From: Paulownia fortunei
Taxonomy: Eukaryota > Streptophyta > Magnoliopsida > Lamiales > Paulowniaceae
Direction of reading: 5' to 3'
DNA: 64,000 nucleotides
Assembly: GCA_019321725.1 (NCBI GenBank)
Contig: CM033113.1
Span: 7,812,001 to 7,876,000, forward strand
Shown here: positions 35,643 through 45,808 of the stretch, piece after piece
Layout: every line of letters begins with the position of its first letter
How positions within the stretch are numbered: position 1 is the first letter of the stretch
Position numbers and translations under genes: made by a program
The notes under the pieces: generated by a model
Databases searched by the model: none
Told to the model about the DNA's origin: nothing
Seen by the model: only the letters and a program-made list of their open reading frames with translations

Positions 35643-36498
35643 TTTTTTTGTGTCGGATATAATGAGAGAGCGAAGGATAAGAATATGCCGCTAGTATGCT
35701 CTAAAACCCTAAAGGAGTTTTAAGGAAATGGAGAGAACCTATCGGAGTATCTAGGACCGTAGAGTGGCAACCTTATCTTCTTGTTGTTTGTTCCATGGTC
35801 CTGTGTTGTTCTCTGGTCTCCATTAGTTTTGGTCGTTTTTATGTTCTGCATCACTCAGTTATCTCATAATTAGCAGTGGGGGACCAGCCATGAACTCGCT
35901 GGTGTATGAAATTACACCTACATTCCCAATAATCTCAATTAGGGTCTATTACTTATGTGTGATAAGTAATGGATTAGAGTAGATGGATTACCACCTTAAT
36001 TTCAATGAAATTGAAAGGTATAGGAAAATTCCAGTATTCAATTGGAATTTAATTTTAATTATTTAAACTTTGATTTTGTTTGAAACACTTATTATTTATT
36101 TATTTTTTCAATTGAAATTGATTTTTAATAATTTCACTAGTATCTATGAATATCGGAATACTTCCATCGATTTCAGATATTTTTGGGAGTTGGATTCAAG
36201 TATAGATCCGGTCCCCGGTTGGATTGAGACTATAAAATTAAAAATTGAATTCAGATCCGATAAAACTTTGATCATGCCCCCAAACCGACCCGTCCAGAGA
36301 GGCCCATTACGAGCCATTTGGTCCTTTCCACACTCGCAGGAACAAAGGCCTACTAGTAGCGAATGCTGGCCGGCCCATATGTTTCTTAAGATATATATGA
36401 GCCCGCCCGTAAACCCCATCTGAAACGAGAAAGCTGAAAATAGTGGCATCTGATTGACTGATTGTTAGGGAGGAAAAGCTAAGCAGCACAGAACAACT
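35643..36498. promoter_or_regulatory. Divergent intergenic region between mTERF9-like and complex I subunit genes
   Basis: 856 bp separate the two divergent start codons, so both promoters lie here. 35,960-36,160 is AT-rich, and the flanks near each start are less so. No clear TATA box or shared motif could be assigned. Confidence 0.5.
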
Positions 36499-36921
36499 AT
36501 GAATACTGACATAACGGCGTCGACGAAGCCGGAGTACCCGGTGATAGATCGGAATCCTCCGTTCACCAAGACGGTGGCGAATTTCAACACCCTCGACTAC
36601 CTCCGCCTCTCCACCATTACAGGTGTCTCCGTGATCGTCGGATATCTCTCCGGTACGACCCCTTTTTTTTTCCTCCTCTTTACACCTCATCAACAAGTTG
36701 TTGATTGATTGGTCATTTCTGAATAAATGCCGAATGATTTGATGACTTCTTTTATATGTAATGAATGATTAGGGATTAAGCCCGGGATTAAGGGGCCGTC
36801 GATGGTGACGGGTGGTCTGATAGGGGTGATGGGAGGTTTTATGTACGCCTACCAGAACTCTGCCGGCAGGCTCATGGGTTTTTTCCCCAATGAAGGCGAG
36901 GTTGCCAAGTACAAGAAGTAA
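36499..36921 (+). CDS. NADH:ubiquinone oxidoreductase (complex I) 20.9/21 kDa-type subunit
   Basis: Two exons (36499-36652 and 36773-36921) joined in phase 1 encode 100 aa. The protein begins MNTDITASTKPEYPVIDRNP and contains TLDYLRLSTITGVSVIVGYL, then KPGIKGPSMVTGG and MYAYQNSAGRLMGFFPNEGE. This is the plant/fungal accessory subunit (NUXM, 20.9 kDa type; Arabidopsis At4g16450 family) of the mitochondrial inner-membrane complex I. Two hydrophobic segments at about residues 37-55 and 63-85 probably span or insert in the membrane. Length agrees with the family (about 100-106 aa), so the gene is complete. It is expected to be a constitutively expressed nuclear gene with no cleaved presequence. 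Confidence 0.92.
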
Positions 36922-39394
36922 TTCTTCCTAGGGTTTCTGCCTTTTTCTCCAGGCGCCTTAGTGATGCTCTTTCCTCTTTGTATTTGTGGTAGAATTTCTG
37001 CTAAGAAAGGAAGTTCACCTTGCTGATTATTTTGTTCTGTGTTCCTTAAGAATTTGACCAAGTTATATGCTATTCTCAATAATTAGGAGGTGGTTGCTGG
37101 AACTCGAAATTACTTGTATTGAGATTGCTGCTTGTTGAATTTAACTTGCATTTGCAGTGGTTATCAGCATCCTTATTTCTTATTATATATACAAATTTGT
37201 CCTGCTAGAGTCTTGTCACAGTGTTTTCAAAATTGTCGCAAAGTTTGTGATCATCAGTTATGTCCTTTTAAGATAACTCCTCATATTTACATTTATGGAC
37301 AGACGTGTTCAGGAATTTTCTGCTTTTACAACTTTTTTCTGGTTGAGCAATACAATTATTGCCCTTCAGTGTTCAACACAATTTTGACAAAGGTTTTGTT
37401 GTGAAGTGTGGCTGATCTTATTGGTTTCAAGCCTGGAGAGACATTCTTTATAGACTAGGTTTTGTTCTAATTGTCTGGATGAATGGGTGCCTTATCATTG
37501 ATTGGTGTATTAGACTTATTTAATCCTTTTGAAGGCTACCATTAGTTATGATTTTTTTTTTTTTTTATAAATATTTTGCTTAAGATATTTAAAAAAAATG
37601 ATATTAGAAAATGATGTGCATATGAAAACTGAATTATGGTTCAGAATAGCTGAGTGCATGATAACTACGAGATTAGCTTGTTGCTACAAGCTTAAAGGGA
37701 TATATGAAGGGCCAATCATTCCTTTATGAAGGCTTTTTAGGTGGAATATGAGTCTCAATTAATTATTGTGTCGAACATGTGTATCTGTGTTTTCCTTCAT
37801 CCTAAAGAGATTAGTTGAACTAAAGTTTGGTTTTGTGTGCTTTAGTTTGTTTCCAGTCGAGTTTCTCTCAATTTCTTGAATTTGTGTTTCTGACTTAGGT
37901 ATCTCTCTCCACGTATTTACATTGCTGCTGGGTGACAGAATCCTCTTGAGAGATTTTCTCTCACTTCTAACAGTAAAATACTATGGGAATGAAGTTGTTG
38001 CTTGAAATAACCTGTTACTTTCAAATGACTAATGTTGAGATAGTGATGTAAGAATCTGCGTATGTGTTGTGGATATTTCTTTGCTGTTTGCATTACTGAA
38101 GGATGAATGCATAGACTAGTTTCACAAGGTTTCTAGTGGCAAAACCCTGGTGTTCAGTCGATAGAACCTCAACTTGCCTTGTCTCTACTCAATGTCAAAT
38201 TGGCCAATCACAGTCCAAACAACTACATGATGCTTTTGGATCAATAGTTAAAAAGGGAAGGTCTTTAATTTGTACCAATCTTGAGCATGATTGCATTTGA
38301 CAGAACGACCGCACTGTTATTGTTAATGTGATGTGTGCATAATTATGAGGAATCGTTACTATTATTTGGTTACAAGTTTTCTGTTTATGTTTCTGGAATG
38401 AGCCTCTTAACTGACTAGTCACTTAAAGCTTATTGAGAGTGAAGTGTAAATTAAGTTGGCTGGTCTCATTGTGTATTAAGTTGGGGCACCGCATGCTATT
38501 GCAGTAGGCTTATAATGACTGAGGTACAAGTATTCTGTGTTTCTGAATGAGTAAATTAATAGTCAACAGTTCATTGGAAAGATGTGGAGACAATCCACTT
38601 AGGAAACTGATCAAAACTTATCCTCGCATTTTGATGGATATGTTGATGCAGTGATATAAGACTTCATCTGCTGACACATTTATCATAAGGAACTGAATTC
38701 TGCCAGTTCTTTGAAATGGAATTGAATGTATCATCTGTGGCAGCAAATTAAAGCTCTGATAATTCAGATTATTTGCTGTTACCTAGCCAATAAGCCATGT
38801 ATTAGGAGCTACCTATCTCCTTCATGCATCACATTTCAAATGTTCGTTTTTCATTCTTCTGTTGGTGTTTATGAAGAGATGATATGCAATCACGTCAGGA
38901 GCGCGAATTATAAGCAAATGGTTTTTCACAATGTAAAGCAGTTGCCACTTCAACTGCTCATTTTGTAACACAGCTCATTTCGCAACACATTTTTGTTAGG
39001 GATAATTACAGAAACCTTCCCAAAAATAGTTCGATGTCCTGTGGTTTTCAAATTCACAAACAGAAACTCACACATAGTTGGGATTTTTTAAAATTCCATC
39101 GCCCATTAGCCCCAAGGGAAGTGAGGGTAGTTTTTGAAACAATTGGACTCCCCCTTGTATAAAAATCTATTTCAAAGGGAGGTTTATATAATTATCCCTT
39201 CCGTTATATTGGACCAATGACTCAGTTCTTCAAAACTGTTTCAAGCCCTCTGAGACCACGGCCCAGACAGAACCCCTTCGGCAGTATAAAATTGTCCCAG
39301 AAAGAAAGCCCAAAAATAGTAATAACAGACTGGTTTAGCGCAAACCCAAAGCCCGAACAAGTCGACGTGGAGTAATCTGAACGTCGCCCACTCT
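36922..39394. other. Intergenic region after the complex I gene
   Basis: The proximal part is the 3' UTR. The remaining ~2 kb is moderately AT-rich with no recognised gene. A MITE-like element at 38999-39198 is listed separately. Confidence 0.5.
38999..39198. mobile_element. MITE-like element with ~22-bp imperfect terminal inverted repeats
   Basis: The 200-bp segment begins GGGATAATTA-CAG-AAACCT-TCCC and ends with the reverse complement of GGGATAATTA-TAT-AAACCT-CCC, so the ends pair with few mismatches. There is no coding sequence. A GTTA-type flanking repeat is possible but not clear, so the superfamily is unassigned. It lies about 200 bp upstream of the DnaJ-type gene's leader. Confidence 0.55.
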
Positions 39395-39472
39395 ATGGCT
39401 CTAAATTGCCACCCAATAGTCGGAAGCTGCGGAGTGGCAAAATTCAGGTGGTTCCCAGAGCTACCATTTTAA
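39395..39472 (+). other. Upstream ORF or frameshifted N terminus of the DnaJ-type gene
   Basis: An ATG at 39395 opens a 25-codon frame starting MALNCHPIVGSCGVAKF. It ends in TAA at 39470-39472, two bases before the main ATG at 39475. It could be a regulatory uORF or, since plastid preproteins often start MA-, the original start thrown out of frame by one indel. Confidence 0.4.
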
Positions 39473-39474
39473 AA

Positions 39475-40475
39475 ATGGATACTGCTCCAATCTTCTCATA
39501 TCTTCACGTAATCCCTTGCCCAAAATATCCTTCAACCCGAGGCTTAATCGCAAATATTCCCACGTACTATGGATCAAATCCAAGTCCTTCTACCATAAAC
39601 AGACCCACCATTCGACTGAACAGAAACATCCCATCAAGTTCAAGAGCAAGTGCTGTGAACGACATTTCTGCCATTGCTTCAGACCCGGCTCAGGCGGAAA
39701 TCACTTGGCAAATTGTGATTGGCGCTCTAGGTAAATATGTACTCGAATCGAATAAGCTTATGCAACCCCTCACCCAAAGCTTTTCAAAGTATAATAAAAG
39801 TGAGTTCGTCGAATTTGTGCAGCTGGTGTTGCTCCTTTTGTGGTCGCTGGGATTGAGTTCAGCAAGAGAATTGTATGTAACTTGGCTGATTTAAAAAATT
39901 ACTTGTGCTGAGCTTTGATACAAAGTGTTCATATGAATATTGTTATCAGTAGCTAATTGCAGCCCTTTTTCTGTCTGGATTGAATAAAATGGCAGGTGGC
40001 ACAGAGGAACTGTAAGGTGTGTAAAGGCTCTGGGCTTGTTTTGAGGGACAAAAAGTACTACTTTCGATGCCCTGGTTGCGGTATGATACCATCTACACTA
40101 GTATATATGGAGTAATTATTATTATTATTTTTTTGGTTCGTGTTAATTACGAGGCTGGATTGATTGATTAAGAGTATACATAAGCTAATAACCAAGATTA
40201 ATACTTCCTCCCATCTCAAAATATTGGTTTTAGTTTCACTTGATATAGAGTTGAAAAAAATATAAGTTTTATATACTTTTACAACTATTCCCTTAAGAGT
40301 TAGTGATCACATCATTGTTTTAATTAAAATAGTAGTTTTAGACACAAAAAATTCTATTAATCTTATTTTAATACATCTTAAAAAAGAAAGAGAGACAAAT
40401 ATTGGAGCCTGGGAAGGATTAGCGATCAGTGTGGAAACATATGACATAATTAGTTGTCTCCATAGTTAGGTGGGG

Positions 40476-40510
<35 letters not shown>

Positions 40511-40721
40511 AAGGAAGAAACATACTCCCTCACGAGTTGGTGTGGGAGCTGAAATTGGATGGGTGGATGTGAAATTCATTTCAGTTAGAGCTACAAGTTT
40601 TGTATTCAACTTGGGTATTTATAGATTGATTACTTCATTTTGTTTTAATCACATTTTAATTAATTGGGGTGCAGGTGGGTTTTTGCCATGGCAATCATGG
40701 AGGAGATTCTTTACTGGTTAG
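39475..40721 (+). CDS. Plastid-type DnaJ cysteine-rich zinc-finger protein, 145 aa
   Basis: Four exons (39475-39730, 39823-39872, 39996-40080 and 40675-40721) join in frame to 145 aa. The first ~65 residues are Ser/Thr/Pro-rich and low in acidic residues, like a transit peptide. A hydrophobic segment at about 76-95 (WQIVIGALAGVAPFVVAG) is probably a membrane span. Two CxxC pairs follow, CKVCKGSG (Cys108/111) and CPGCGG (Cys127/130), as in the DnaJ cysteine-rich fold without a J domain. The end is LPWQSWRRFFTG. Plant relatives of this type are small chloroplast membrane proteins (BSD2/ENA-like). Role here is inferred only as redox- or zinc-dependent assistance to thylakoid or envelope proteins. 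Intron 3 contains a 30-nt G run. Start choice is uncertain because of the upstream frame. Confidence 0.82.
40477..40506 (+). repeat. 30-nt poly-G run in intron 3 of the DnaJ-type gene
   Basis: Thirty consecutive G residues follow TGGGGC, inside intron 40081-40674. It is the longest homopolymer in the window, on the sense strand of the transcript. Confidence 0.95.
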
Positions 40722-43037
40722 ATCATATCAAGCTTTATTCCCAAAAGAAGACCTTCCTATTTCTATTCCAATTGCAGCTATCCTCGGACAGAATTTGTGG
40801 AGGATGCCCAGTTTTACAGTATATTTTATATACAAAATAGTAAGAAATTTAGGGGAAAGGCTCTCAATTGTATAAAACAGCACACCAACATAGCAACGTT
40901 AAATTGCAATTACTAATAATGTAATGAACATCTTATAAATTAGTTAGTATTGTGATTTTTTGAGTCCTTTTTTTTTTTTTTTAATTTTAATTTTTTTCCC
41001 GACTCTTTAGCCCAAAATTTATGAGTCACATCTTTATCGCTGAATAACAGTACAAATTTTGCTTTCTTTGAAGACTTAATTTTTTTATTCCACTTAAAGT
41101 TAATTCGTTTTTGGTCTCTCCATTATTTGATACACACATCAGTGCTACAAAATCTCAGGTGAAATACGTTCAACTCAAGTGAGACGTCTCGATGATTGGT
41201 TATGTTGCAGCTATTAGATGCCCTTCTTATCATCGTACTAATTAATGTAAAATCGATCTTCAACTCAATCATAGATTTGATTGTCACCTCTAATAAGAGC
41301 AGCACTTTCTTCCCACAGAATTAATTGCAATTAATCATTTATCCCAAGATTGCCTAATTTTCTGTACATTGGATGATTTAGCAATTTTAAAGCGTGTTAT
41401 AATTTTTTGTGAATTTACTTCTAAACACATGTTAAACTTATAAAATATGGTTAATCTCACCTTAAATCTCCTCTATTTTTTATAAATATTATTTTATTTT
41501 CAATATTTTCAATTGTCTCACTTTACCCCCTTATATTCTCATTATATCTCACTTTACTCCCTTATACTCTCTTTGTCTCAATTTACCACCATGTATTCTT
41601 GAAAAATTAATCATATTACCTTTACATATTATTTATAGTAATATTATTTTAAAATATTTTAAATTTAATATACTTGTATTTAAATACTAATAATTTTTTC
41701 AACTTAATTAATTAACACTTAATATTAAATTTATTTAATATTTTATTGTACTTATTTTAATGGTTATTATTTTATTCACATAGTTCCTATTAAATTTTTA
41801 TATCGTAGGATTTTTTATTAGTTAAGACAGTTTATATATAAATTTATTGCTCATCATAAATATAAAAAATGCAGAATATATTTTCAATTTATATTTTATT
41901 AAATAAACAAAATATAAATAATATTTTTTATTATTAATGGATTATCAAAAGTTTATAGAAACAATGTTAAATACAAAAAAATCATTTTTAGGTTTACTTT
42001 AATACTATTAAATAAGTTATAAATAGTCAAATTATCGTAATTTGATGAATACTATATTAAAATTTAAAATAACTTAATGAATACTTTCCTAAATTTAAAA
42101 ATATAGACATTTTAGAAATTAATTTCATTATTATTACTTAATTATAATGGCTATGTTTGAATTTAACATAGTTTCTATAAACTTATGATAATTCTATTAA
42201 TAATAATAAAAATATTGATAATATTTTATATATTTAATAAAATATTTTTTAAAAAATTTATAATTAGTAAGAAATTCATAAGTAAAAGTGTATTAGATAA
42301 TAAAAAATATACTACTATATACTAATAGAATAGGAATTACGTTATATTATAAAATATATATTAAAATTTAAGTATAATAAAATTTTAAATAAATTTAATA
42401 TTAAGTATTAATTAATCAAATTGAAAAATTACTTGAACATAAATACAAATATATTCATATCAATCTATTTTAAAATAATTTTACTAAAAATAATAGGTAA
42501 TAGTAGTTTAATTATTTTTTTAAGAATAGATGGGATAAATTGAGATAACGAGAGTATAAAAGGATAAAATGCGAGAAAATGAACGAGGTAAAGTGAGAAA
42601 ATTGGACAAGGATGGTGCAAGAGCAGAAAGATTAATCTGACTTCTTGCGAAGGTAATCTTCTGATGATTGCCAACCCAACCCCTTCGATTCTCATATCTG
42701 CTGGCTGACTTCCTTTACCCTGGTGCTTGTAGGAGTGTGGTTTCTCAATTTTGTGCTAGTGTTAGATTAGAGATTATTACTCCTCTGTAGCATAGCATTT
42801 GTCTTAGAATTTTGTTTTCGACTAGGATGTGGTTATTGGCGAAAGCTCTGGAATGCATGATAGCCCAAGAAGTTTGGAGTCCACCAAGTCCTCAAGGAGC
42901 ATGGCCCTCAAGTGAGGAGTGCTGGTTAGAGTTAGTGCTCTGCAAATTAATGCAGCTAATAAAAACATTGCTGTCCTATAATTTGTGTTAGTTTTGAGAC
43001 TAAAAACGGTGTCTTGCGATAGTCACCAACATTATAT
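40722..43037. other. AT-rich intergenic region
   Basis: The first 200 bp are probably the DnaJ-type gene's 3' UTR. 41,400-42,560 is extremely AT-rich with no gene or bounded repeat recognised. The end is the 3' flank of the minus-strand gene at 43,038. Confidence 0.55.
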
Positions 43038-43974
43038 TTAGTCAAAGACTATAACAAAGCAGGGGAGTACAGCAGTTGGATTTCGTAGAATTAGGAATTC
43101 AGGCTTTGTATACAATCCATTTCCAACAGATTCATACTCTCGTTCACATTCCCCACCCTCCATACCTACAATTCTACCAGATATGGTTCGACAAACAATT
43201 ACTGCTTTCTTTGCAGTCCTACCCTTGATAATGGCAGTCATATCCTCACTCATTTGCTCGCTATTCATGCTAAGTCGAATGCCATATTTCTTGTTGTAGG
43301 AAGTGCTGAAACCAGATTGAATTATTCTGCAGACACGGCAAGTGGGATCTCTGCAAAGTTCGGACACTTGTACTGTCTTTCTGCCACAGCAGCTCATTGT
43401 TGTGCCGTAGAATTGCAGCACCTCATTTCCATCCACAATGCTTCTTGGGTGCCTCTTGTGCTGCTCGTAGGATGAAACCATCACAGTTTCTCTGTACTTT
43501 TCAAACTTGGCTAATATTTCCAGTGAATTTTTCACCTTGAGGACTCTCTTTATCTTCCTGGAACACTTTGTCGGGTTAGCTGAACTTGCTCGAAATATCA
43601 TCTCGACGACATTCCTCGAGGGGTCCCCAGTTACCAGCTCTACTTATAAAAACAATCAAATAAATGAAAGAGCCAACTCCACCTTTTATGTGCATGCAAA
43701 TGCAAGTTTACAGGAAAATGCTGCAAAAAGCTAAAGTACGTAGAAAATAACCTGTCTTACCATGAAACCTGTTTCTGTTGTAATAATGCCTCAATGTGGC
43801 CGGTTGCACGAATGGGTTTTCCTCTTCATCAGTCATCACCTCATTCTTGAGCTTCGTTTCTGCTGAACTGCTGCTGCTTTTTCGCCTCAGCATTTTTTCC
43901 GGCAGCCTAGCCACATCTATCTTCTTGCCACCACAATTCATGTTCCCTTTTAAAGATATCCATATGGCAATCAT
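43038..43974 (-). CDS. Plant-specific protein with PARP-like C-terminal region (At2g29660/At1g75710-like family)
   Basis: Two coding exons, 43974-43761 and 43639-43038 (phase 1), give 271 aa from the first ATG, or 260 aa from the internal ATG at 43941. A TGA lies two codons upstream in frame. The core reads ELVTGDPSRNVVEMIF, then KFEKYRETVMVSS, CCGRKTVQVSELC, CRVCRIIQSGFS, AVIVCRTISGRI and a C-terminal ILRNPTAVLPCFVIV. This matches the plant family annotated as C2H2 zinc-finger-like, whose C-terminal half resembles the PARP catalytic fold. Here the protein is short and no C-x2-C...H-x3-H finger is visible before the core, unlike longer members. NAD+-dependent activity is not implied by what I see. 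A 5' UTR exon ending TGAG|GTAAGT (44092) and a 93-bp intron (44091-43999) precede it. Confidence 0.8.
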
Positions 43975-45808
43975 CTCTTTTCAAGAATTCACAGATTTCT
44001 GCACAATGAACAAGAAAAAAGAGTTTAGAAACTCCTAATTCTTCTCTAGCAGGAGGGAACATGCATGGCTATATCCATATATCAGACTTACCTCAGTCAG
44101 TTGCGGTGCTGCAGCAGCAGCAGCAGCAAATCTAAGTTTAGCTGAACAGGAGACCAAACTGCACAAATGTTGAAAAACCTTGTGCCTTCCAATCATTTAA
44201 ATGGTTAGTGCAGCTGGGCTGGGGGCTCCCGTACGTGGATAACTTTTGACCACGCATCTGAATTCTTTCAAGGAGAGCACAAACAAGGGAAGTTACAATT
44301 TTTTGTATGTATTCATTAAACAACCCAATTGGAGATGTCCAACCTTCTCGAAAGAGCTACGACAAAGGTACAATCTTCTTGCCGTTTTTAGCCCCAAAAA
44401 TTGACAAGGGGGTGAACAAGTTGCAACAGCACCATTTATTGTACTTGCAGCAGTGTCCGGTTCTCCATTTATCATACAAACCATGTCCTGCGGTAAGGAT
44501 TGTAGTAATTTTCTCGAGGGTGTATAAGGGGGCAAAAGTGCTTCCAACTGTCGCATGTTTGGGTCCAAACATTCATTGCGTATTAATGCTTGCGAAACAT
44601 GTGGGATGGAAACAAATATTGTATAATCAATTCATTAATGCTATATTGACATTGCTTGCAAAGCTACCACATGCAAGAATTTTGATCGAATTGACAACGG
44701 TTGCATTTGTCAAAATTCAACTCATTCCAATGAGGAGGGTTACTAGGACCCGATTTGCTCTCGGACTTGGACTCAGATTAATTGCGTTAGACCTATTTTT
44801 AATTTTAAAAATATTAAAATATATATATATTTTAAAAAATAATAACAAAAATGCATATATAATAAATTAAAAAAAAATAAAAAATTGAACGGATCTGTTT
44901 AAGGCAGGATATGGTTGAAAATAAAAAATTAAAACCCATCCAAACATATTTTTTATTTTAAAAATTAATCCCAAATAGGACGGGTTCAAATTGGGTTCAA
45001 TTTCAGACACACCCCATTGCGATATCTGATATGTGAGTGTTGAAATTAATTCACTGATTTTTTTAGAGAACAAACATTTTTATCATCTCATTATTGAAAA
45101 ATTATATTTAAAAAAAAATAAAGTATTTTTCATAAAAAGACAATGATTTTTAAGAATGTGTTTGGATGGAAGATTAAAGTATAATGACTACAACTAATGT
45201 GATATTTTTTTTTAAATATATTTGAATGTGAAAATATTATTTAAAAATAACACGTGATAAGGGGTAAAAGTCTAATAATTATAATTAGTATAATATATTT
45301 TTTTAATGAAAAAGTGTTCATATGTGGATATATTTTTAAAAGTGAACAAATTTGTTTTGGAAATTTTTTTGAGATTGTGGAAATATATCCAGATTTGAAT
45401 TATTTGGAATCATTTATTGAATTCACAAGCAACCGCTGCCTGTTTATTTCCAACTTGATTCCAACATTTTGGTTCATCCAAGGGATAAACTGTTAAAAAA
45501 TCTAAACCAGAAACATGGCCACCCCTGTGCTTGCACCAGAAATGAACAACTCGAATTTCTTGTTTATGGGTGTGTGGGTCGTGAGGGGAGAGGAGGAATC
45601 ATATAATAATTTACATAAAAAAGTACAGAGCCGCGATCCGAGAAGGAAAATGCATACACATCACACCAATGAAAGAAGCTATAATGCGTATATATATATT
45701 GGTGCGGAAACATTCCTAATTTACCATGAGGATAAACCTTAGATATAGTAACCGAACAAAAATAAAATTCAATTTTTTTATATATTTTCATAATATTCAG
45801 CAATAATT
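43975..45808. other. Leader of the PARP-like gene and intergenic DNA
   Basis: On the minus strand, 44092 upstream is the non-coding leader exon with a (GCT)n microsatellite at 44107-44126. The rest has open frames on both strands at 44,290-44,870 without recognisable homology. 44,760-45,300 is AT-rich. 45,500-45,808 is the 3' flank of the WRKY gene. Confidence 0.45.

Noticed and set aside
36307..36696. 129-residue minus-strand frame rich in Arg and Glu
   Set aside because: It is antisense to the first exon of the complex I subunit and its leader.
44293..44870. Two overlapping open frames on opposite strands, 91 and 187 residues
   Set aside because: No domain or homology recognised, mutually overlapping, and the longer one starts at a non-conserved position and ends in AT-rich low complexity.
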